Assembly: GCA_944388675.1 (NCBI GenBank)
Contig: CALXJR010000003.1
Coordinates: 1-34,110, forward strand
Direction: 5' to 3'
DNA from: an uncultured Clostridia bacterium
GTDB lineage: Bacteria; Bacillota; Clostridia; TANB77; CAG-508
DNA: 34,110 nt
The notes under the pieces are model-generated. The model made no database searches. It worked only from the letters and a program-made list of their open reading frames with translations, and was not told the origin of the DNA. Positions within the stretch are counted from its first letter, which is position 1. Each line of letters begins with the position of its first letter. Shown one piece after another: positions 12,647 through 21,146 of this stretch. The position numbers and the translations under genes were made by a program.

Positions 12647-14347
12647 CTAATTTATAATAATTTTTATTAATCTCATAACATCCATTATATTAATACTTCC
12701 ATCAGAATTTAAGTCAGATGCTAATTGTTCTATGGTGCTTAAAGTTCTGGTTCCTAAAATATGCCTTTTTACTCGCATTAAATCCATAATATTTGCTTTT
12801 CCATCTCCTGATGAATCTCCTGTAACAATTATAATATATGTCTTTCCATTTACTGTTAAAACATCACCAGTTGCTACTATATCTGTGTTTGAAAGCTCTT
12901 TATTATCTCTTGTAACTTTTAGTCCTGTAGTAACATTTAAGTTTTTAATAAAGTTTTCTAATGTCGTATCTAACTGAACATTTTTTAAATATCCATCATC
13001 TACTTCATATATATCAGATACTGGAGTTTCTTCCTCTGACACATCTGTGTCTGTTTCGTTTTCTATTGTATCTTCTGGGCTATCGTTTTCTTTAACAGAA
13101 TAATGCATATAAATAGTAATATAATTATTATCATCATCTTTCATTGTAAAAATTAAATCTTGCTTTTTTAGGTCTGAAACATTAACTAAAAAATATGTTA
13201 AATCTTCTGTAATCCAATACGTAATATTACCAGGCTCCATTTCATAGTAAACTTCACTATTATAAATTTTACTATTTGGATTCTTTAGACTTCTAAAAAT
13301 TGAAGTTAAATATACTTTTAATTGTTCAGAATTAAAGTCTTGTGTAACCTCTACAAAATATGTTTGATTATATATTGTCACTTTTTTTATATTAGATAAT
13401 GTTTCTAGTGGGTCTGTGTTAATTATGTGATTTGCATCTAAGTATAAATATTCTATTACATTATTATTATTAAAAGCTGAAATATCCGAAATTTGATTTT
13501 TATTTAAATTTATATTATATAACTTGCTTAATGTAGATAATTTTGAAATATCATATATTTCATTATTACTAGCACTTAAAATACTTAAATTAGTAATATT
13601 CTCTATACCTTGTAATGATTGTAAATTATTATAATTTAAGTTTAACTTTTCTATAGATGTATTGTTTTTAAAATTTACTATAGTGGAAATAGAGTTTCTA
13701 CTTATGTCTAAATTTTCTAATGATGTAAGTCCAGTAAGCATTGATGCATCTGTAATCTTATTTCCTGCAATTGATAACTCTCTTAAACTATTTAAATTGC
13801 CTATAGGTGAAATGTCTTGAATTTGATTATTATCTAAGTATAAATATTTTAAATTAGTTAAATATTGTAAAATTCTTATATTTGAAATATTGTTATTACT
13901 AAAATTAATATTTTGTAAATTAGTTAAATTTCTTAGAAAGCTTATATCTGAAACTTGGTTGCCACTTGCACTAATTTTGGTTAAAGACGTAAAATTACTT
14001 AGCACACTCATATCTGAAATATTGTTCCAATCTAAGTAAATCCATTCTATTCCTTTATCTGCAAATACTTCTAAGCCAGATAAATCTGTAATATCCTTTC
14101 CTGCTAAGTTTAATTGCTTTCCACTTGGCAATTCGTCTGATGTAATTTTATCTATATCAGACATTGTTATATTGTTTTTACTTTCGTTTCCTTCTACATC
14201 TCTTATTATCTCTAGTATTGCATTCTTTAAGTTTTCATCTTTAAATGAAGATGTTACATCTTCTTCTGCAAATACTGTTGTAGAAAATAGTAGAAGGTAT
14301 AACAAAATAGTAATGAAAGCAACTATTTTCCATTTGGTTGTTTGCAT
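12647..14347 (-). CDS. Secreted leucine-rich-repeat protein with C-terminal type I dockerin
   Basis: 566 residues. Signal peptide 1-28 (cleavage VFA-EE). From about 75 to 330 there are some eleven 22-residue internalin-type leucine-rich repeats (LTNLKYLYLDNNQIQDISPIG pattern), which usually bind protein or glycan ligands. A beta-rich region (about 331-420), an acidic linker (about 421-450) and a small domain (about 455-508) follow. The dockerin occupies 510-566 with two calcium loops, D511-x-S-x-D-G-x-x-N-I-x-D522 and D545-x-N-x-D-G-x-x-N-I-x-D556, each followed by a helix (LMRVKRHIL, VMRLIKIII). No hydrolase domain is seen. First gene of the operon, followed by the cohesin gene. The RBS AAGGAG lies about 10 nt from the ATG. 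The promoter is at 14385-14413. Confidence 0.9.
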   Translation of the reverse strand: MQTTKWKIVAFITILLYLLLFSTTVFAEEDVTSSFKDENLKNAILEIIRDVEGNESKNNITMSDIDKITSDELPSGKQLNLAGKDITDLSGLEVFADKGIEWIYLDWNNISDMSVLSNFTSLTKISASGNQVSDISFLRNLTNLQNINFSNNNISNIRILQYLTNLKYLYLDNNQIQDISPIGNLNSLRELSIAGNKITDASMLTGLTSLENLDISRNSISTIVNFKNNTSIEKLNLNYNNLQSLQGIENITNLSILSASNNEIYDISKLSTLSKLYNINLNKNQISDISAFNNNNVIEYLYLDANHIINTDPLETLSNIKKVTIYNQTYFVEVTQDFNSEQLKVYLTSIFRSLKNPNSKIYNSEVYYEMEPGNITYWITEDLTYFLVNVSDLKKQDLIFTMKDDDNNYITIYMHYSVKENDSPEDTIENETDTDVSEEETPVSDIYEVDDGYLKNVQLDTTLENFIKNLNVTTGLKVTRDNKELSNTDIVATGDVLTVNGKTYIIIVTGDSSGDGKANIMDLMRVKRHILGTRTLSTIEQLASDLNSDGSINIMDVMRLIKIIIN

Positions 14348-14364
14348 TAAAAAAAAGCTCCTTT

Positions 14365-14393
14365 ATATATGATTTTACATAGAAATCATATAT
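14365..14393. repeat. Perfect inverted repeat over the -10 and leader of the dockerin operon
   Basis: ATATATGATTT (14365-14375) and AAATCATATAT (14383-14393) are exact inverted copies with a 7-bp spacer. The right arm contains the -10 and the left arm is transcribed just before the RBS. It may be an operator or an mRNA hairpin. Confidence 0.65.
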
Positions 14394-14413
14394 TTTATGG
14401 AACTTTTTGTCAA
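14385..14413 (-). promoter_or_regulatory. Sigma-A promoter of the dockerin-cohesin operon
   Basis: TTGACA (14408-14413), 17-bp spacer, TATGAT (14385-14390) on the minus strand. The start codon is about 38 bp downstream. Confidence 0.8.
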
Positions 14414-14417
14414 TAAA

Positions 14418-14455
14418 TGTTACAGAAATGTAATAAAAGTGTTAAAGGATTGTAA
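14418..14455 (-). promoter_or_regulatory. Four 11-bp-phased TTACA/TAACA boxes upstream of the -35
   Basis: On the minus strand the boxes are TTACA (14451-14455), TAACA (14440-14444), TTACA (14429-14433) and TAACA (14418-14422), spaced exactly 11 bp, then the -35 TTGACA. Direct repeats at 11-bp period on one helix face are the signature of OmpR/PhoB-family response regulators; the Bacillus PhoP box is TT(A/T)ACA-like. The regulator itself is not in the window. Confidence 0.6.
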
Positions 14456-14491
14456 TAAAAATAACATTCTTAAAGACACTGTTTTTATCTT

Positions 14492-15019
14492 TTATAATTT
14501 TTTAGCACTATTAATTATTCTTCCATTAATTTCATCTAAATGATATTGATCTTTAACATTTGTTGGATCTATTACAATACTTATTATTTTATCAATATAT
14601 ATAATCAATTTATTATTAAAATCTATTAACATATTAGTCATCTTATTTATGTCAATCTCTTTAGATCTTATTATATCAATATTTGGTTTAATTCCTTCAA
14701 CTTTAAAAAAATCAGGTATATTTATTCCTAATATATTGAAAGCACCTTGATGTTTAATATAATTATATGACTCTCTATAATCTTTATTTAATATATTATT
14801 CCAAAAACATTTAATTGTCCCTAATAATATTCTTAATTTATTTTGATAATCAACATCTACCAATTTGTGCATTTAAATATTCTATTATAAACTTATAATA
14901 GACAATTTCTTCTGCATCTATATCAAATCATGTCTTTTTGCTTTTGAATAGTAATCTAATTGATTAGGAGCAAAATCTCCCCAATTAGGTAATTTTAATT
15001 TTTCTACATTGATTTTCAT
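14492..15019 (-). pseudogene. Decayed gene of unknown function
   Basis: From the ATG at 15017-15019 (RBS AGGAG 7 nt upstream) a frame begins MKINVEKLKLPNWGDFAPNQ and stops at a TAG at 14918-14920. A different frame continues sensibly for about 20 codons (DIDAEEIVYYKFIIEYLNA), and the original frame resumes near 14872 for 126 codons to 14492. Two opposite single-base indels 50-60 bp apart would give one protein of roughly 175 residues. The product would be soluble, Ile/Asn/Lys-rich and mostly helical. I do not recognise it. A promoter with a phased-box upstream element precedes it at 15188-15216. Confidence 0.5.
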
Positions 15020-15187
15020 AATAAACTCCTTAAATTTTATCATTTCTAATTATATTTAACATTTTTTGTTTTCGTCTTAAAATAATGATGTTCCAAACAT
15101 ATTTTAAGACATGAACTAATATAATATTACAATAAATTATAATTGCATTAACTATATTTCATTTTCGTTACTTAAATCAAAAAAATA

Positions 15188-15216
15188 TTTATAAGCGTTT
15201 TTATAAATTTTTTCAA
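15188..15216 (-). promoter_or_regulatory. Promoter of the decayed gene
   Basis: TTGAAA (15211-15216), 17-bp spacer, TATAAA (15188-15193) on the minus strand. Transcription would run towards the ATG at 15019 through about 160 nt of AT-rich leader. Confidence 0.55.
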
Positions 15217-15249
15217 TAAAAATTACAGAAGTGTAACAAAAGTGTTTTA
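15211..15249 (-). promoter_or_regulatory. 39-bp promoter-upstream element shared with 14408-14446
   Basis: Aligned without gaps to 14408-14446, 32 of 39 positions are identical, including the -35, the spacing and the TGTAA/TGTTT boxes (15232-15236, 15243-15247). The box nearest the -35 is degenerate (AATTA at 15221). This suggests a common regulator for both units, or a duplicated promoter. Confidence 0.65.
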
Positions 15250-15266
15250 TAATTGCAATTTTCTTG

Positions 15267-16337
15267 TTAAACCACTTTATTTAATTTTGGTATTTTATTA
15301 ATAATTATTGAAATGAATAGTGATATAAAATAAACTAGTACTACAATTATAATCATCATTAAAATTGGATTAAATTTTAAAGTTGACATTCCAATTAAAT
15401 TTAAAAAAGTTATTACAATTGGATGAACTAGATAAATCCCAAAAGAGTATTTAGAAAGTTTGGCAATATTTAAAGCTTGCTTGTCAGATATTTTTATTCT
15501 ATTTGCAACTTCTTTTACTAACATAAATATACCTATACTCATCATAAATATATTTGGAAAAAAGTTATTATAAAAAGTCTCACTATGTACATTTGTAACA
15601 TTAGAAACAATTTTTGTTCCTATAAAAGTTATTATACCTCCCACAATAATTAAAGAAATATATGGTACTATTTTATCCTTAGTTCTTCGTTTGTTTAAGT
15701 AATATCCTAATATAAAATAACCAGAATATCCCATAATAAAGTTTATATGCATTTTATTGTTTAATATCTCACTAATTTCAAGATTCATTGTTGGAAATAT
15801 TTGAAAAATACTAATAACCACTTCAAAAATCAACCATAAATTCAGAAAATACTTCATTATTTTTTCATTCTGAATTAAATTTCTAAGAAATGGAACAATC
15901 AGATACAAACCAATTAACATATATAAGTACCATAAATGTGGAGCTCTATTTATAAAAATATCCTTTATTATATTATATCCTATTTCTTTTCCATTCATAT
16001 AATCTTCTAAATTGTAAAGTATTGCATATATTACATTCCAAAATAATAATACGATGACCATTCTTTTTATATATTTTGAAAATATTTCTTTAATGGTAAT
16101 ATTTTTATCTAGAAAAAATATACCACTTACCATTACAAAAATTGGCACTCCCCACCTAGCAAATGAACTGAATAAGTTAAAAACATCAAATTGGAAATCT
16201 GTATTTGTCCTATAAAAATTCTTCGAAGCTACATGAATTATTACAATTGCAACACTAGCTATAATTTTTAGAATATCAGCATATACAATTCTATAATTTT
16301 CACATTTATCATTTACGCTCTTTGTTGTTTCATTCAT
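15267..16337 (-). CDS. Membrane acyltransferase (acyltransferase-3 family)
   Basis: Probably O-acetylates or otherwise acylates the polysaccharide at the membrane. 356 residues with about ten membrane helices. The N-terminus RIVYADILKIIASVAIVIIHVASK carries the family's conserved His in the first helix, and FARWGVPIFVMVSGIFF and APHLWYLYMLIGLYLIVP are family stretches. Last intact gene of the polysaccharide operon, 60 bp after the flippase gene. The RBS AGGAG (16366-16370) is 28 nt from the ATG, but a small hairpin (16348-16363) lies between and could bring them together. The substrate is unknown. Confidence 0.87.
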   Translation of the reverse strand: MNETTKSVNDKCENYRIVYADILKIIASVAIVIIHVASKNFYRTNTDFQFDVFNLFSSFARWGVPIFVMVSGIFFLDKNITIKEIFSKYIKRMVIVLLFWNVIYAILYNLEDYMNGKEIGYNIIKDIFINRAPHLWYLYMLIGLYLIVPFLRNLIQNEKIMKYFLNLWLIFEVVISIFQIFPTMNLEISEILNNKMHINFIMGYSGYFILGYYLNKRRTKDKIVPYISLIIVGGIITFIGTKIVSNVTNVHSETFYNNFFPNIFMMSIGIFMLVKEVANRIKISDKQALNIAKLSKYSFGIYLVHPIVITFLNLIGMSTLKFNPILMMIIIVVLVYFISLFISIIINKIPKLNKVV

Positions 16338-16347
16338 TTTTTATTTT

Positions 16348-16363
16348 TGATACTTTTGTATCA
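16348..16363 (-). promoter_or_regulatory. Small hairpin between RBS and start of the acyltransferase gene
   Basis: TGATAC (16348-16353), TTTT loop, GTATCA (16358-16363). Folding it out cuts the RBS-ATG distance from 28 to 12 nt. Confidence 0.4.
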
Positions 16364-16397
16364 TACTCCTTCTTCTAAATTTAAAACATTAAATATT

Positions 16398-17924
16398 CTA
16401 TTTTTTTATTATTTTCTTTATTAAACTAATTATCATGTTTTTATAATATTTATATTCATCTGTTTTTCTGAAAAATAATATTAAGATTATATTTGGTATA
16501 GTTATACAGATTAATATGTTCTTTAAAATATCTATATATATATTGTCAAATACAATTATATTATTAAATACAAAAGTTATTAAAAACACTATGATTAGGA
16601 CTACAAAATATTTAACATTATCTAATATATATTCATATTTTTTTCTACCAGTAATCGGTCCATAAACATACTTAGGAAATGAATATAAATGTAATACCAT
16701 TGAACTTAAGACAGTCCCTATAAAAACACCAGCCAACCCACAAATATATACTAATAGAATTGAGAATATAATATTAACAGCCGATTCAAATAATGGAACA
16801 TATCTATCTTCATAATAAATTCCAGCAGCTTCTTTATAACTATTCATTGTTTTTCTCATGTTTTGGAAATATAAATTGATAGATAGAACAATAACTACAA
16901 ACTGAGATAGTAGATACTGTTTTCCATATACTATACTTATAAAATTTGTAACTATAAAGTAAAAACAAATAGCACAAAATGCTGATAACCAAAAATTAAA
17001 AAATAAAAGTCTTTTATATATCTCATAATTTTTTAATTTATTTTTTTCCACTAACAAATTTCCAATACTAGCCGTAAGTGAGGAATAAATTTGTGTTATA
17101 ACATTATTAATCGCTGTAATTATCATAGAATAATTTGAATATAATCCGACCCATGTAACTCCCAAAAACATAGATATTATTATATTATCTGTTCCGTTTA
17201 CAACAAAGCCACCAATTTTATGATAAACTAAAGCCTTAATTTTCTTAAATATATCTTTTTTAGTATCTTCATCTAATTTTTTGACATCATTTTCTGTTAT
17301 GTACTTATATTTTTTATTTGCTATAATTGTAATAACTACATTCTCTAATATTCTACATACCACTTTAATGATTAAATAAATAATATAATTTTTACTTAAT
17401 AACAAGAATGTAATTTGTATGGCATTCATTACAACTAAATATCCAATATGTACAAGATTTACAACATATGTCTTTTGGTCAGCATATAAAATTGACCTTT
17501 TATATGTTAACATATATGAGCAAATAATATCAAATAAAAAAAACGCATAAATAACATATATACTTTCATGTATATTAACTTCGCCAACTATGATTCTTAA
17601 GAATGGTATTATTGCTATACCTATCACAAAAATTATAATTGCTATTATTCTATAACTAAATTTATAAAATCTCATCAACGATTTGATTTTTTCAGTATCT
17701 TTTTCACTTATAGGTTTGTACAAGTTGAATATAATTGCTGAACCAATTCCTAATTCAACTATTCCCAACATAGAAATTATATTATTAAATAAACCATTAA
17801 TACCTAAATATTCTATTCCTAATGTGCTTAAAAAGATTTTTTGAGCAATAAAACCTATTAAAATAGTTATAATATTTGTTATTACTGAAACTATAGTATT
17901 TTTTATTGAATTTTCAGCTCTCAT
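16398..17924 (-). CDS. Wzx-type polysaccharide flippase
   Basis: Flips lipid-linked repeat units across the membrane. 508 residues, about 14 membrane helices, MATE/MOP superfamily. The N-terminus NTIVSVITNIITILIGFIAQKIFLSTLGIEYLGINGLFNNIISMLGI is typical of the PST subgroup found in Gram-positive capsule loci. Starts 36 bp downstream of the beta-helix gene; AAAGGAG lies about 14 nt before the ATG. The last segment is Lys-rich (IISLIKKIIKK). Confidence 0.92.
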   Translation of the reverse strand: MRAENSIKNTIVSVITNIITILIGFIAQKIFLSTLGIEYLGINGLFNNIISMLGIVELGIGSAIIFNLYKPISEKDTEKIKSLMRFYKFSYRIIAIIIFVIGIAIIPFLRIIVGEVNIHESIYVIYAFFLFDIICSYMLTYKRSILYADQKTYVVNLVHIGYLVVMNAIQITFLLLSKNYIIYLIIKVVCRILENVVITIIANKKYKYITENDVKKLDEDTKKDIFKKIKALVYHKIGGFVVNGTDNIIISMFLGVTWVGLYSNYSMIITAINNVITQIYSSLTASIGNLLVEKNKLKNYEIYKRLLFFNFWLSAFCAICFYFIVTNFISIVYGKQYLLSQFVVIVLSINLYFQNMRKTMNSYKEAAGIYYEDRYVPLFESAVNIIFSILLVYICGLAGVFIGTVLSSMVLHLYSFPKYVYGPITGRKKYEYILDNVKYFVVLIIVFLITFVFNNIIVFDNIYIDILKNILICITIPNIILILFFRKTDEYKYYKNMIISLIKKIIKK

Positions 17925-17960
17925 TTATTGTATTAATTCTCCTTTTACTATAATCTTTTA

Positions 17961-19049
17961 TTATTCAATATAATTATTTCCTTCATTTACGACTATTTCT
18001 ATATCTTCATCCAATTCTACTTTACTTCTTGTAAAATTATTATTTAATAGTTGAATAGTATTTATTCTATATTTATTATCTGTTTCTAGTCCCCCATCAT
18101 AGATATCATTTTGAATAATATCTAATTTCTTGTTTATATTATAACAAATAATTCTACCATATATAAGATTCTCTTTTATTGAAACATCATTAATATATCT
18201 ATATAATTGAATTGCAATGTTGTTGCCAAAACCATAAAATCTATTTTCATATATATTAACATTTTCTATTAGTTGAGTATTGAAATTAGACTCTAAATCA
18301 ATACCTGATTGAGGTGTTTGTCCTTGAATATTAAATATTTCATTTTGATATATATTTATATTTTTTCCTTCAATTATACTTATTCCTTGCCTTCTACAAT
18401 CTTCAAGCCTACAATTATTAATATCAACATTCTCAGCTTTTTCAGAAATATAAATTGCATCTCCAGTAGTACTTTTAATATTTAAATTGCTTATTTCAAT
18501 ATTAGATGAATTTTTTATTTCGATTCCCATTCCCCATTGATGAGTAGATTGAATTGTTTGATAATCATGTGTGTATCTTTCTCCTTGTATAGTGCCATTA
18601 ATTAATCTAACATTTTTTTTTCCATCTATGTCAAAAATAGAATAGTGCGTTTCTTTACTGTCTTTTTGTATAATAGTTGATTCATTCAAATCAACCGTCA
18701 TATTACTTTCCAATAAAATACCTTTATTTTCACCAAATATTTTGTCTCCATTTACTAAGTAATTACCTTTTTTTAACTTTATATATTCAATATTATTATT
18801 TTTAGCATACTGTATTGCTTCATTAATCCCCTTAGTAGATTCTTTCTTACCAGTTTCATCTATGTTAAAGAAATTGTTATTTATTTCACCAGTCTTTAAA
18901 TTTATTAATTCTTGATTTAATAAATCTTCATATATCATTTTTTTAGCTTCAAATGTAAACTTTTTTACTTGAGTAAAATTAGTAATAAATAACAATATCA
19001 TTACAAAAATAATAGTCAATAAAATAGCTAAAACTTTAACTTTCTTCAT
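17961..19049 (-). CDS. Membrane-tethered right-handed beta-helix protein
   Basis: 362 residues: a short cytoplasmic start (MKKVKV), one membrane helix (about 7-25) and an extracellular part. From about 130 to 340 it shows repeated short strand-turn units (IEISNLNIKSTTGDAIYISE, VDINNCRLEDCRRQGISI, INIYQNEIFNI, VNIYENRFYGFGNNIAIQLY), the parallel beta-helix pattern of pectate-lyase/PbH1 proteins. The preceding segment (NEAIQYAKNNNIEYIKLKKGNYLV) matches the start of such folds in phage and pectin enzymes. In this operon it may cleave, epimerise or bind the polysaccharide. Catalytic residues cannot be assigned. The ATG directly follows the stop of the preceding gene; RBS AGGAGA. Confidence 0.78.
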   Translation of the reverse strand: MKKVKVLAILLTIIFVMILLFITNFTQVKKFTFEAKKMIYEDLLNQELINLKTGEINNNFFNIDETGKKESTKGINEAIQYAKNNNIEYIKLKKGNYLVNGDKIFGENKGILLESNMTVDLNESTIIQKDSKETHYSIFDIDGKKNVRLINGTIQGERYTHDYQTIQSTHQWGMGIEIKNSSNIEISNLNIKSTTGDAIYISEKAENVDINNCRLEDCRRQGISIIEGKNINIYQNEIFNIQGQTPQSGIDLESNFNTQLIENVNIYENRFYGFGNNIAIQLYRYINDVSIKENLIYGRIICYNINKKLDIIQNDIYDGGLETDNKYRINTIQLLNNNFTRSKVELDEDIEIVVNEGNNYIE

Positions 19050-20219
19050 TTAATATCTCCTATTTTTTAAAATTTTCACTAAACCCCTCTTTATTTTTTT
19101 TATAATATATTTTAAAGTAATTTCATCTCTAAAATATTTTTTTTCTAATTCTTTCATAGTATATTTATTTAAATCATTGAAAAATTTTTCTCTGTTAGGA
19201 TTAGGCTTTACTGAACCACATAAACATGGATTGAACCTGATAAAATTATTTAACTCTTCTCCTTCTTGCAATACTATATCTTCATTTATATTATTTAATA
19301 ATTCTTCACCTTTCTTATTATTAATAACTATCATTGAAACACCTTGGTCATCACTTAATTCTGGATGCACTTTTTCAACTTCCCAGTAATCACCTAATGT
19401 TAAATCAGCACACCTTGGAATTTTCGAGAATTTACAATCATAACAAGATGGACGCAAACTAACATTTTTTAGAAAAGCTTTCATATAAAAATCTTTGTTA
19501 GCCTGACAACTATAAATTTGCCCATCCTCAAAAAACACTTTTATTTTAAAATTAGTCCAGCCATCATCTTTATTTCTAAAAAAAACTTTTTGAACATTAG
19601 ATTTATATTTTTCTTCTAATTCATTTAAATACTTTTTTAATATTTTATAAGAAGGCACACCGTGACATATTAAATCACATGTATATAAATTATTATAATC
19701 TTTTTTTAAAAAACTATTAAGTGCTGCTATTTCACAAGGTGTACCTGTAAATAGAACTTTATTTTCATTTTCTAAATCATTTTTTACATTTATATATATT
19801 CCATTCATTTCACTTTGTACATACTTTGAACCCTTTAATTTTTCTAATTGTTCAACATTATTAATTCTAATATGCTTTACCTTTGATTCATCTTCTAAAC
19901 TTGCACCATATACAATACCATTTTGTTTTAAAATATTAAGTGCTATTTCTGAAAATAGCCCCCCTGAAGAGCTTGATTTTCTAATCTCATTATCCTTGCT
20001 ATAAGCTAACGCACACTTAGGGATTTGTTGATTTTTATTATTACAATTTAACACTGGACAGTTTTTATTGCATAAGTCACAATTTACACATAAATCTTTA
20101 TTTACCTTTGGATATACAAAACCTTCATCATCTTCTACCATTTCAATACAATGTTTTGGGCAAATAGAAGCACATAGCCCACAACCACAACAATTCTTTT
20201 TATCAATTATATTTATCAT
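19050..20219 (-). CDS. Fe-S protein, coenzyme F420 hydrogenase/dehydrogenase beta-subunit family
   Basis: 389 residues. The N-terminal part carries two [4Fe-4S] ferredoxin motifs, CCGCGLCASICP (10-21) and CVNCDLCNKNCP (44-55). The FrhB N- and C-terminal domains follow, with KSSSSGGLFSEIA, LFTGTPCEIAAL, DLICHGVPS, KFSKIPRCADLTLGDYW and additional Cys (CYDCKF). Family members are usually flavin- and F420- or ferredoxin-linked. A branch without hydrogenase partners occurs in exopolysaccharide clusters next to pyruvyltransferases, as here (21147-23357). The actual reaction is unknown. Starts right after the GT2 stop, with RBS GAAAGG. Confidence 0.88.
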   Translation of the reverse strand: MINIIDKKNCCGCGLCASICPKHCIEMVEDDEGFVYPKVNKDLCVNCDLCNKNCPVLNCNNKNQQIPKCALAYSKDNEIRKSSSSGGLFSEIALNILKQNGIVYGASLEDESKVKHIRINNVEQLEKLKGSKYVQSEMNGIYINVKNDLENENKVLFTGTPCEIAALNSFLKKDYNNLYTCDLICHGVPSYKILKKYLNELEEKYKSNVQKVFFRNKDDGWTNFKIKVFFEDGQIYSCQANKDFYMKAFLKNVSLRPSCYDCKFSKIPRCADLTLGDYWEVEKVHPELSDDQGVSMIVINNKKGEELLNNINEDIVLQEGEELNNFIRFNPCLCGSVKPNPNREKFFNDLNKYTMKELEKKYFRDEITLKYIIKKIKRGLVKILKNRRY

Positions 20220-20220
20220 T

Positions 20221-21144
20221 TTAAACCTTTCTTAACATTATAATTCTTTTTACAATTATTTTTAAATTTAATAAATCTTTGCTTTTTAAATAATTATAAC
20301 TATCTAAAAATATTTCTAATTTTCTATATTTAAAAGATACGTTTAATCTATCAATATAATATTTTATATAAATATCATCTTTATATTTGTCAAGTACATT
20401 CAAACCTTTTAATTCATGCAATAAAATATCTTTCATATATTCTATTTGTTTAATTTCTTTTTCAAAATTTCCTTTAGAGTGTGAATGACTATTTTCTCTA
20501 ACATAATATTTATAAAGTTTTTCTGGTAAATATCCGCAAATATATTTAAAAGCTATAGGTAATAACATCTGCCAATTTTGACCTCCTCTAGACTCATATA
20601 TATGTTTAGCAGGATTTACATCAGTAAATTTATCCATTCTCACCATATATGTTCCAGGAGCAAACCAAATATCTTTTTGTAGTACTAAGTTATCAAAAAT
20701 ATTACTTGGATAATTATGTTTTCTCTTTAACTCACCTACAATTTTACCACTTTTTTCGTCAATTATATAAGCTTCTGATAAAACAAAACCTACTTCTTTA
20801 TGTTTCTTTAAATATTCAACTTTTTTTTGAATTGAATCATTTGTTAATTCATCATCTGCATCAGGCCATGTCAAATATTCGCCTGTTGCATACTTTAAGC
20901 CTTCATTAATTGCACTAGCCTGTCCTCCATTTTCTTTATAGATATAAATAAAATCATATCCTTTATCTTTAACTTTTTCTTGATATTTTTTTACAATATT
21001 CTCAGTTTTATCTGTTGAACCATCATTAACAAAAATAAATTGAATATAGGGATATGTTTGACTAATAATTGAATTTAGAATTCTTTCAACATACTTTTCC
21101 CCATTATAACAGGGCGTTATTATTGAAACTAAGTCTTTAACCAT
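20221..21144 (-). CDS. Family 2 glycosyltransferase
   Basis: Adds a sugar to the lipid-linked repeat unit on the cytoplasmic side. 307 residues. GT-A fold: VSIITPCYNGEKYVERILNSIISQ (6-29), FVNDGSTDKTE (38-48), ENGGQASAINEGLKYATGEYLTWPDADDEL with the DxD-type metal site (DADD), and a C-terminal helical part. It carries the His-rich ENSHSHSKG. Starts 2 bp after the preceding gene, with RBS GAAGGAAAGG. Donor and acceptor unknown. Confidence 0.9.
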   Translation of the reverse strand: MVKDLVSIITPCYNGEKYVERILNSIISQTYPYIQFIFVNDGSTDKTENIVKKYQEKVKDKGYDFIYIYKENGGQASAINEGLKYATGEYLTWPDADDELTNDSIQKKVEYLKKHKEVGFVLSEAYIIDEKSGKIVGELKRKHNYPSNIFDNLVLQKDIWFAPGTYMVRMDKFTDVNPAKHIYESRGGQNWQMLLPIAFKYICGYLPEKLYKYYVRENSHSHSKGNFEKEIKQIEYMKDILLHELKGLNVLDKYKDDIYIKYYIDRLNVSFKYRKLEIFLDSYNYLKSKDLLNLKIIVKRIIMLRKV

Positions 21145-21146
21145 TT

